From: Cephalopachus bancanus
Lineage: Eukaryota; Chordata; Mammalia; Primates; Tarsiidae
NCBI GenBank assembly: GCA_027257055.1
Contig: JAPVLO010000122.1
Coordinates: forward strand, 3,162,001-3,226,000
DNA: 64,000 nt
Direction: 5' to 3'
The notes beneath the pieces are model-generated. The model had not been told where the DNA came from. It ran no database searches and was given only the letters and a program-made list of their open reading frames with translations. Positions 55,157 through 64,000 of this stretch are shown here, piece by piece (the first letter of the stretch is position 1; the number at the start of each line of letters is the position of its first letter). The translations under genes and the position numbers were made by a program.

Positions 55157-55685
55157 TCTTTTTTTCTAAGCATATACCTTTAGCAATGAGACAAATAATA
55201 TCTTTAAAAATACGAAATAAAATAACAATTGTACAATGTGTGCTGTCTCATCTGGATTATTACAGTTTACTTTGGGAGTTGCTGTGGATAGATAATGTGC
55301 AAAATTGATAAATTAAGACAACAGAAAAGACATGTCAGAAAGTGATTCTCATTGTACAAAAAGAGCTTACATTAAATGACAGCTTACTTAACAATAAGGA
55401 CTTGCTTAGTTAATAATAAGCTATTTTTTAACTTATATTTTTGACATTGTTTGCTCTGTGAGAAGGACACCAGAAATCAAAAGAAAAAGGAGATGATACT
55501 TTGTTGGAATATATGTATCACTCTTTACAAACAAGAATCCACCTTTTTTCCCCTCTAATTGACAGCTTTTGAGGTTTTTCAGGGCTGACAAAACTGTTTG
55601 GAACAGTTTGGATGATATCCAAGACAAAAATAATGTTAAATTATGGGAATCTTTAGGTAAATACATTCAAGGGAAAAAAGTCAAT
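55157..55685. other. No recognised feature
   Basis: AT-rich, nothing recognised. Confidence 0.4.
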
Positions 55686-55689
55686 TTGG

Positions 55690-55845
55690 AGCAGTGGCTT
55701 CCAGTAGCGTTTTGACTGGAGGGCTGAGCTGTGTTAGCCCGCCTGTGATTTTTAGTAACTACAATATAGAATATTTGCAGTGCTTCTCACGTGTCAGAAT
55801 TCCCTAAAAAGCTCATTAAAATGCTGGTTTCTGGGTTCCACTGAG
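55690..55845 (+). mobile_element. Degenerate MER5-type hAT fragment
   Basis: 'CTCACGTGTCAGAATTCCC' and 'TAAAATGCTGGTTTCTGGG' resemble a MER5 core, with weak ends. Very diverged. Confidence 0.4.
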
Positions 55846-55854
55846 AGAGGATAA

Positions 55855-56965
55855 AGGAAGGATGGGACAGGCAGACAGATTAGGGTGGGTCCCCAGTAAA
55901 AACTTCTGCAAACGAGACAGACACCCATCTCCAGGTCTGTGGGCTTCCCGTTTGTCCCATTTCATCTTGACTGACCCTCTCCAACCAATTGGTGCATTTC
56001 ATCCCACACCATGGTGCCTCCCTCTGATTGGTGCTACTGCCACCCAATTAGCATGCTGTCAAGACTATATAGACCCCTGACTTCTGCTGGCTGGCAACCC
56101 TCTTTGAGGTTCCGTTCCATTGCTGAGATCTTTCTTATCTTCTAAGAAATTCTGACTTAGGCATGGCTTGGTGGCTCAGTCTGTAATCCCAGCACTTTGG
56201 GAGGCCAAGTGCGAGTGGATTGCCTGAGCCCGCAGGTTTGAGACCAGCCCGGGCAACTTGAGACCTCATCTCTACAATAAATCAAAAATTAGGCAGGCGT
56301 GGTAGCGTGCACTTGTAGTTCCAGATGCTTTGAAGGCTGAGGCGAAAGGATCTCTGGAACCCAGCAGGTCGACATTGGGGTAGCCCGTGAGTGTGCCACT
56401 GCACTCCAGCGTGGGCGACAGAGTGAGACTCCAACTCAAAAAAAAAGAAAAAGAAAAAAGAAAAGAAAATTCCGACTTGCTTTCCGGTGTCCACGTTCCT
56501 CGTTCTTCTTGGATGTGAGACAAGAACCTGGAATTGCTGAACTAGAAGAGCTGGACTCTTCAAGCTGAGTAGAGCTTCAACACTCCTTGGAGGCCTGGCC
56601 AAACTGACGGAGCTACAAACACCTCTGGGGGTGGTGCTGGATCACGACTTGCCAAACCTGGCAGAGCTGTAAACACTTCTTGCTGCTCGGCTCTCTGGAC
56701 CCCCGAACTAAGGGAGCTGTAACCCTCCTTGGGACTCCGTCTGTGGGCATCCCTGAGTTCTTGGGCACCACTGCGTTCCCCTATCCAGATGCCTGTGTCC
56801 TCCACCACCATGTGGATTTCAGGCTGACAGTGCAGCCCCGGGAGCGGCAACATTCCTTGGGGGCCCAGCTTGCCAACTCGCAGGACAAAAAATACTGCAA
56901 CACCACCCCAGATATTTTGTTTCCTTAAGTCTGAGAGAGACACAAGGACTTGCATTTCCGGCATG
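55855..56965 (+). mobile_element. Class I LTR-like element with promoter-type motifs
   Basis: Two CCAAT-type boxes ('CCAACCAATTGG', 'CTGATTGGTGCTACTGCC' reversed) precede a TATA box in 'GACTATATAGACCCCTG' (~56064). Further on, phrases of the type GAGCTGTAA..CTCCTTGG recur several times (56570-56730), as in the repeat-rich R-U5 of some class I LTRs. An Alu splits it. Ends and family unknown; an LTR is likelier than a gene promoter because no exon follows. Confidence 0.5.
56147..56478 (+). repeat. Alu SINE within the LTR-like element
   Basis: AAATTCTGACTT (56147-56158) and AAATTCCGACTT (56467-56478) flank the element. Tail is AAAAAGAAAAAG-type. Confidence 0.92.
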
Positions 56966-56978
56966 CTTGCGGTGACAC

Positions 56979-57200
56979 TGATGCCGCTGGTCTGCAGATC
57001 ACACTTTGAGGTGCACAGTTAGGAACCTACTTCCATGATCTATGGAATAGGATAGTGATTTCCAAACTTTGTTAAGTTTTAGAATCACTACCTAATGAGT
57101 TTCTGTTGTTGTTTTGTGTTTTCACAAAAGCTAGATATAAGCCCACGTCAGACCTGCTAAATCAGACGCTGAGAGGAGGGGGCGGGCCCAGGGAATGTGA
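56979..57200 (-). mobile_element. MER5-type hAT remnant(s)
   Basis: 'CTGGTCTGCAGATCACACTT' then 'GTGATTTCCAAACTTTG' and 'GACCTGCTAAATCAGACGCT' look like MER5 termini and core in mixed order, so possibly two fragments. Low certainty. Confidence 0.4.
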
Positions 57201-57329
57201 TGAGTCTGAGAACTGTGAAGTAGGACTTGCATGGCGGATCGCTATTGGCAAGTCAGCTTGTTGGTCAGGACAGATGAGACCTAAGCCCACCACTTGGAGG
57301 AGCACATGATGAAGAGAGATAAACCATAA

Positions 57330-58310
57330 AATTCAAATAAGAAATTGCTCAAGAAACATAATGGGGCCATATCCAAAGGACACAGGAGACAATTAATGGG
57401 CAAAGCAGTATTAATTGGGGCAATAAATAACGGGAGTATTTCATTATAATCCTCAGGAAAAAAGTTAACTACCCATGAGTCCATACTGACATAAATACAT
57501 AATTGAATGACTGAATGTGTGACTTAACAGAGGAAAAGAGCGTAAATAAACAGGAAAAGAGACCACTCCTCCTCAAAGAAGAATTCCTATCAATCAATGT
57601 AAAAAGAATGGGGAAACTAGAACGTCACCACGAAGCAAGCTCTACAGTAAGTTGCAAGCAAGATCCACTGGGGGATGTTGAACTTAGTGAGTGAAAATTT
57701 GATGAGAAGTGGGATATTTGCATAGTCTCAAAGTATTAACCCACAAGATACTTATCAGTTTCTAAGGGAAATGCAGTAACTTCACAATGGAGAAACACAG
57801 CAGACACCACATTTACCAGGTATCAAGGTGAATATCACCAAAAATAATAAGACATGTCATCATATACCTGCCAATATGATGCCCAAAGTTCATACCACTT
57901 GTCATATTTGTGCCCAAAATGCTTTACTTTGATGTAATCAAGAGAAAATATCAGACAAACCAAAATTGAGGTGACGAACAGAAACCTTCAAAAGTTTCAA
58001 TGTCTCAAAAGACAAAGGAAAACTGAGAAACGGTCACAGATTGACGAAGACTAAGAAAAAAGAAAAGCCACATACAACGTGGGATGCTGGACTAGATCCT
58101 GAACCAGAAAAAGGACATTAGTGGGTAAAATTTAAATAAAGTCTACAGTTTAATAGTATTTTAACAACGTTAATTTTCTGGTTTTGCCCTGTGGTTATGC
58201 AAGCTGTTAACTTTAGGGGAAGTTCAGTGAAAGGTATATATTGGTCAGTCTCTGTACTATTTTTTGCAACTTGTTTGTAAATGTAAAATTATGTCAAAAC
58301 AGAAAAATTT
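57330..58310 (+). mobile_element. Ancient L1-related 3' region
   Basis: 'TGAACCAGAAAAAGGACATT', 'GGATGCTGGACTAGATCC' and 'TTAATTTTCTGGTTTTGCCC' follow the order I know from old L1M 3' ends. No coding capacity left. Confidence 0.6.
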
Positions 58311-58470
58311 TGAAGTTCAATGTGCTGTGCCTGTGGAGAGTTGCCTAAGCAGCTCTACTGCCTCTTACTTACCTATGGATAAGCTTTAAGGGTAGTTTCA
58401 TTTAGGTTACCTAATAGAGGGCAGGGAAGGGAATACAAACATAGTCCCGTGGCCTGCCAGGGATTGGGAG
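58311..58470. other. No recognised feature
   Basis: Short unassigned spacer. Confidence 0.4.
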
Positions 58471-58752
58471 TTTTGTTTTGTTTTGTTTTGTTTTGAGTTG
58501 GAGTCTCACTCTGTCACCCAGACTGGAGTGCAGGGACGTGCTCATGGCCACTGCAGTCTCCACCTGCTGGGCTCAGGTGATCCATCTGTCTCAGCCTTCC
58601 AAGTAGCTGGGACTACTGGCACGTGCCACCATGCCCGACTAATTTTTTAATTTATTGTAGAGACGAGGTCTCGAAATCCTGGGTTCAAGCAATCCTCTTG
58701 CCTCAGCCTTCCAAAGTGCTGGGATTACAGGCATGAACCACCTCACCCAGCC
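58471..58752 (-). repeat. Alu SINE, left arm shortened
   Basis: Minus-oriented with a (TTTTG)n tail. A deletion of about 20 bases in the left arm joins 'GAGACGAGGTCTCG' to 'AAATCCTGGG'. Confidence 0.87.
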
Positions 58753-59083
58753 AAGCACTGGGGTTTTGTCAGCTACACTCAAAATTGCCTTGTCATCTCT
58801 TTTCCACAAGCTGCTACTCCAAGGATCATGGATAAACTAAAATAAACATGGGAATCCTTAAAGACTCCAAGGTCAGAATTTCCTGGATTTGGGATGATAA
58901 GGGGAATTTCTGAAGTTTGTGACCCTACTTTGGAAGGCCTCCACCACCCAACCTGCAGCCTCACCTGCCCTGGTGGCAGGAGTCAGAAGGCTTCCACACC
59001 TGGTAAAGACCTTCTCACATTTTGTGACCTGTACAAGGTCTAGGGGCTCTCAGATTAAGGTGATCATCTATCCCCAGTACTAG
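58753..59083. other. No recognised feature
   Basis: Nothing recognised. Confidence 0.4.
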
Positions 59084-59369
59084 CTTTTTTTTTCTGAGTC
59101 AGGGTCTCACTCTGTTGCCTAGCCTGGAGTGCAGTGGCACAATCACAGCCAATGCAGCTGGGCTCAGGCGATCTTCCCTTTTCAGTCTCCCGAGTAGCTG
59201 AGACTATAGGCACATGCCACCACACTCAGTTAATTTTTTTTTTTTTTTTTTGTAGAGAGAGGTCTCACTCTGTTGCCCAGGCTGTTCTCAAACTCTTGGA
59301 CTCAAGCAGTCCTCTCATCTCAGACTCCCCAAATGCTGGGATTGCAAGTGTAAGCCTCCGTGCCTGGTG
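59084..59369 (-). repeat. Alu SINE, older
   Basis: Minus-oriented, diverged ('TTTTCTGAGTCAGGGTCTC'), with a second T-run in the linker. Confidence 0.85.
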
Positions 59370-59734
59370 GAAAACTCTATTTCTTTAGAAAGCATTTTAT
59401 TGAATACAAACTTCTTAAGCAGCAATGTTCACATTCTCCCAGTGTCAATCAAATGGCAGTACAGTGTTTAGTCACACATCCATTCTTCCACATGTCACTG
59501 ATTCACTTTCAGCAGTGTCTTCTGGATAGCTTTTGCTAATCTCTCTGAAAAGAAGAGCTCATTTTACTTCCTCTGTTATATTACATTTGCAGGCTTATAT
59601 TTTGTTTAACTTTCTCCTCACATAAGAATGTGAAAAAGTACTAAACCATGTTTTCTAAGCTATTGGATCATTTCCTGGTCATCCTGGGAGCAGCATGGTG
59701 GAGGAGCTCCCTGAGGGTCCAGAGATAGATTAAA
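59370..59734. other. No recognised feature
   Basis: Nothing recognised. Confidence 0.4.
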
Positions 59735-59935
59735 TTGGGTCTGGTTTCTGGCCATGACATTTATTAATAGTCTGATCTTACACAAGCCTCTTTAGACTTT
59801 TGAGTCTTAATGTCCTTGACTATAAAAAAGAGGCAAGAGATAGATATGAAGTCAGATTACATGAAATAATGTAGGTATAGAATTAGAAAATGTCTCTCAT
59901 TTATTAGATGTAATAAAAATTAACTAAAATTTGCC
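59735..59935 (+). mobile_element. Probable MIR
   Basis: 'GATCTTACACAAGCCTCTTT', 'TGAGTCTTAATGTCCTTGAC' and 'ATGAAATAATGTAGG' follow MIR order. Diverged. Confidence 0.6.
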
Positions 59936-61889
59936 CAGCCTTAGTAAAGAAGGGAAGGAATCCTGCATGGAGCGGAAGCTGTCTCTAGACCCATACATAC
60001 TTCATTTGGACAAATGACCTGCCAGGAATGCCTTTCTTTGAGTTGAGAGAAAAGGAAATAAACCAAGAGCCAAGTCTCATTAAGACTAAATTTAATTATG
60101 CCCTGTTTTAGGTACCAAATGATACACTTATTGTTGTTAACTTGTCTTTACAATAAGACTTTCTTTAAATTTCTGTTGGATAAACTTTAACCTTTAACTT
60201 GTGAGAATTGCTGGAAGCCATTAAACACATTTTTGGTAAAAAAAAAAAATAGTGAAGCTTCTAAGATTTATGTCTGAATGATTCTTCTCTTAGTTGTAAA
60301 TGATATCACTGGTGTTGAAGGGGTGGTAGGTTTTTGTTTGCATATTTTTGTTAGTTTGTTTGCACTCTTTCTATATATATTGAAAGCTCCAGGTAAAGAA
60401 AAAGCCATTGAATCTGTTTTCCTCCCAGCAGCTATGGGTTTTTACTTAAAGAAGTGCTGTTGCCTTGTTTTTGACTCAAATTTATCATGGTGATTTGTTT
60501 CTTTGGACATAAACTATTAAATATGGTAGGTATTCAATAGATATTAGTTCTCTTTCCCTGCATCTTTATGGTTTGTCCTCTTTAAATATTTCCTTCTTTG
60601 TATTTGAAGCTTTATTGTTCACATTAAATTTATTCCATATTGCTTCCTTTTGTCTCTCTTTGAGGCTTGACATTCTCCTTAAGTGCAACTGAGCAGTTTT
60701 ATTTTTGAACAGTGGTTTCAGAATATCTAAGTATTTTTTAAGCTAAAACAATTTTCTGTACCTCTAAATGATAGTGGCAAAGTCACACATGAAGAAAATA
60801 CCTAAAAATAGGTTGGTATGAATTCCATGTTATTTGTAGCTATAAGCTCCTATTATTCTAGAGGAGCCTGACTGATGTGTAGTGAGGTGTGGGGGTAGGG
60901 AGAGTGTCCTGTAGTCCTGTGATTAGGCCTCAGTCTATTAGTGAGCCTGTGGTTATGGCTGTGACTTTCACCAGTGCTTCTCAGATTTGCCCCATGCTCC
61001 TCACTCAGGGAAAGCTAGAAGGCCGGAGTTGGGTATTTCCCTCTCCCTAGGTAAAACCCAATTTGGTTAGACCCTGGTAAAATGGTTTTCCTTGAAGGTA
61101 GGCTTTTGTTAAAGAGAAAGCAGTACTCTAGTATATTTCAAAATTGTTATTTTTTCCCCTCCCTCTCCTGAAGCACTAAGGTAATTACTTCTCTGATCTT
61201 TACCTGAGAGTTTGGTGGGGGCTCTTGGAGTTAAAACTCAGGAAAATGTAGAGATTCCCTTAAAATGGGCCCCCCACACTGAGAGTTTTTAACATCAAAG
61301 CTTATCCACACTGAGAGTCCAGCATTTCATCAATTACAGTTTAAGTATTCTCACCAGAACTGCCTCCATTGGTAAGCTTTTTGCTCCTGGGCTTTTGCTG
61401 CCAATAAGTTGTGATTCCCTGTATTTGCCAGTCTTTCCAGTTTTCTAAGAGGTGGTTTGCCCTGTGATCTCAATTCTCTGACAGATCTAAGAAGAGTTGC
61501 TGATTTCCATTTTTCAACTTTCTTCCTGTTGTGAGAAAGGAAATGATGATTTCCAAACTCTTTACGTGTTGAAACAGAAGCCAGAAGTGTCTCGATACTG
61601 CTTTTAAATGAGCATCTGCTTATTTTTTTAAATTGTGATTTCCACATGTGCAGGTTGCATTATTTAATATTAATCAATTTACAGATAAAGTTTGCTATGC
61701 TTATGGGGTCATGGATTTCTTGTAGTTACTGAAAGAGTTAAGAAATGCTGCCCCCAAATATGCTGCTCTGTCATATGGACTATTTTGAGGTAAAGACACT
61801 TGAAAAATAGCAGGTAAGAAGAAAAGAAAAGTGTCATTCTTATCATCAAGGATAGAATATTGAGGCTGAAGGAAATCTGTATAAATAAA
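59936..61889. other. Long stretch without assignable feature
   Basis: About 1.95 kb, AT-rich. The open frames at 60278-60493 (+) and 61351-61647 (-) have no recognisable domain. I see no splice-framed exon. Confidence 0.35.
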
Positions 61890-62755
61890 TGGTCGTAGTC
61901 CATTTTATACTGCTGTAAAGGAATAACCAAGGCTGGGTAATTTGTAAAGAAACGTTTATTTACCTAATGGTTCTGCAGGCTGTAAGAGAAGCATGGCGCC
62001 TGCATCTGCTTCTGGTGAGGGCCTCAGGTTACTTCCACTCATGGCCAAAGGTGAAGGGAAGCCGCATGTGGAGAGATCACATGGTGGGAGAGGAAGTGAG
62101 AGCGAGACAGAGAGAGAGGGAAGGTGCCAAGTTCTTTTTTTAATTTTAAGTATGTAGGGTACAATGTAGGGTTAGATATACAAATGTTCATTATGTAGGT
62201 AACCTCATTGATTAGGTGTGCTCCCCCTCCCCTGGCAGTTTCCCACTATTGCCAATCTCTTTCTTATAGTATTACGATAGTTGTTCAAGGTTCATTTATG
62301 AGTGAGAACATGTGATACTCAGTTCTTTTTTTCTGTGAAAGATCACTCAATAGTATAACCTCTAAGTTCATCCAATTTGCTGCAAAGTTCATAATTTTGT
62401 CCTTATTTATGGCTGTGTAATATTCCATTGTGTACATGTACTACATTTTTTTTTATCTAGTCCTCTTTCAATGAGCAGCATGGTTGGTTTTTGCTATTGT
62501 GAATTATGCTGCAATAAACATGCATGTGCAAGTATCTTTTTCATAGAGTGATTTGAGTTCCTCCAAGTATATTCCCAGTAGGAGGATTGCAGGGTCATGT
62601 GGAAGGTTGATTTTTAGATCTTTTAAGAATTGCCACACTGTTTTCCACAGAGGCTGTACTAGTTTATACTCCACCATCAGTGAACAGGTGTGGGGATCAC
62701 ATTTCAATTGAGATTTGGCGGGAACAAACTATATTCAAACAATAGCACAAACTTT
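61890..62755 (-). mobile_element. MaLR LTR (MST-like) interrupted by an L1
   Basis: Reverse MST order: 'GTCCATTTTATACTGCTGTA', 'GGCTGGGTAATTTGTAAAGA', 'TCTGCTTCTGGTGAGGGCCT', then after the L1 'GGGGATCACATTTCAATTGA' and 'TATATTCAAACAATAGCA'. Interrupted at about 62.13-62.69 kb. Confidence 0.72.
62135..62692 (-). mobile_element. 5'-truncated L1 nested in the MaLR LTR
   Basis: The minus strand reads as L1 ORF2 end and 3' UTR (67-codon segment with 'LKINLPHDPAILLLGI'), with the T-run of its tail near 62134. Same family as the 6.4-kb L1. Confidence 0.85.
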
Positions 62756-63071
62756 GTTTTATGAACCCTTATCTTCCTAGCCACTTCACCCAATTAACTA
62801 TTATAGCCCAAGCCCCTTTGCTTTGTCTAATTTTCATAATTTACTACTCTTTGTCCAATTCAATGTATGTGTTCAACCCTTATAGCCTTTTTGAGTCTTC
62901 ATTGTCTTATGAGTCACATAAAACTTAGATTAAACAGATTTGTATGCTTTTTTTTCTTATTTATTTGTCTTACATAATTCTCAGCCCGTTTCCCCTCCAC
63001 ACACAAAAAAACCCCTAAAAGCGTAGAGGTAAATTTTTACCTCCCCTACATTACTGTATCTCACATGTGAG
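62756..63071. other. No recognised feature
   Basis: Short unassigned AT-rich stretch. Confidence 0.4.
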
Positions 63072-63390
63072 GGGACTGACTTTTTTTTTTTTTTTTTTTT
63101 TTTGAGTTGGAGTCTCCCTCTGTCACCCAGACTGGAGTGCAGTGGCCGCTCGCGGCCACCGCAGCCTCGACCTGCCGGGCTCCGGCGATCCTTCCACCTC
63201 AGCCTTCCAAGTGGCTGGAACTACATGCGTGCGCTACCACGCCTGGCTAATTTTTTGATTTATTGTAGAGATGAGGTCTCACCAAGTTGCCCAGGCGGTT
63301 CTCGAACCCGCGGGCTCAGGCAATCCACTCACCTCATCCTCCCAAAGCATGGGATTACAGGCTGAGCCAATGAGCCTGGCTGGGACTGAC
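63072..63390 (-). repeat. Alu SINE, first of a same-site pair
   Basis: GGGACTGAC at 63072-63080 and 63382-63390 flank the element (63081-63381). Minus-oriented, 'CAAGTTGCCCAGGCGG' form. Confidence 0.93.
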
Positions 63391-63710
63391 GTTTTATTTT
63401 TATTTTTTATTTTATTTTATTGAGTTGGAGTCTCACTCTGTCGCCCAGACTAGAGTGCCGTGGCTGCTCCTGGCCACCGCAGCCTCGACCTGCGGGACTC
63501 TGGCGATCCTTCCGCCTCAACCTTCCGAGTAGCCGGAATTACAGGCATGCGCTACCACGTCCGGCTGATTTTTTGATTTATTGTAGAGATGAGGTCTCGC
63601 TGCCCAGGCGGATCTCAAACCCGCGGGCTCAGGCAATCCACTCACCTCAGCCTCCCAAAGGCGCAGGATTACAGGCTGAGCCACCGAGCCCAGCTGGGAC
63701 TGATGTTTTA
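63382..63710 (-). repeat. Alu SINE, second of a same-site pair
   Basis: GGGACTGACGTTTTA (63382-63396) and GGGACTGATGTTTTA (63696-63710) flank a minus-oriented Alu of the short left-arm class. It shares one target copy with its neighbour. Confidence 0.93.
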
Positions 63711-64000
63711 AAGTACACTAAAAGCTCACAATTTTGAATCAATTGTGAGGAAAACATCCAATCAGAAAATTCTGGAAAGAGATTACTCAACATGAATACA
63801 ATTCCACTAGTTTCAAATAGGTTGATATAAGGTCCTTTAAAAGGCTCTCCTGGCTCCTCACAGCTGCTTCCCCGAACCTTGCTCAGACTACTTAAAATAT
63901 CTATAAAATCAATCCTTTTGGAGTAAATTATGGAAGGCTTTTTATTAGAGAGCAACTCTTTTTTCTGGGAAGGGAACACTTTGAAACTGTAAACACTTTG
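63711..64000. other. No recognised feature
   Basis: End of window. The minus-strand open frame 63647-63979 begins in unassigned sequence and reads into the Alu. Confidence 0.4.

Noticed and set aside
61351..61647. 98-codon basic open frame as a host gene
   Set aside because: No recognisable domain, start context or homology visible; length is within chance for 64 kb of AT-rich DNA on six frames.

Overview
The window is nuclear DNA of a primate, almost certainly not an anthropoid. The evidence is dozens of dimeric 7SL-derived Alu SINEs (head GCCGGGCTCGGTGG, A-rich middle, tail GACTCCAACTC) beside L1, mariner, hAT, MaLR and class I ERV remnants. The Alus share 'CCTCATCTCTACAATAAATC' at the end of the left arm and 'CCAACTC' at the tail, unlike human AluJ/S/Y and unlike the strepsirrhine Alu type I know. 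Tarsier is my best guess, made without a database search.

I see no host protein-coding gene, structural RNA gene or CRISPR array. Nearly all longer open frames are Alu read-through or fragments of transposons and retroviruses, so the window reads as intergenic or intronic DNA built by successive insertions.

Layout. 0-6.3 kb: old L1 and MER5-type DNA, an unusual same-site Alu run (2.26-2.96 kb), a mariner remnant (3.2-3.8 kb) and a long stretch I cannot assign. 6.36-12.87 kb: a near full-length, decayed L1 fused at its 5' end to a 7SL/Alu-like monomer inside one target-site duplication. 13.5-18.9 kb: a second mariner in opposite orientation, microsatellites, an LTR-like region and an ancient L1 tail. 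18.95-25.7 kb: three copies of one solo-LTR family, two of them nested in opposite orientations, plus a short L1 and an MLT1-like LTR split by an Alu. 26-31 kb: Alus, MLT1 and L2 fossils.

31.27-39.54 kb holds a complete but inactive gammaretrovirus-like provirus on the minus strand, flanked by the 5-bp duplication GGTTC. It has two LTRs, a tRNA-Pro primer site, a CUG-initiated glyco-Gag-like leader, an intact gag frame, amber read-through into pol, a pol with many nonsense codons but no frameshift, and an env that is deleted, frameshifted and split by an Alu.

39.6-64 kb is an Alu-dense region with nested and same-site Alus, hAT/MER5, MIR, L1M and MaLR fossils, a promoter-like LTR (55.9-57.0 kb) and unassigned DNA.

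The only set of genes that once worked together is the provirus. Gag (matrix, capsid, nucleocapsid) was made alone or extended into Gag-Pol through an amber codon, Env came from the 3' end, and expression was driven by the right-hand LTR. Decay of protease, integrase and env rules out present replication. The L1 ORF1/ORF2 pair is likewise dead.
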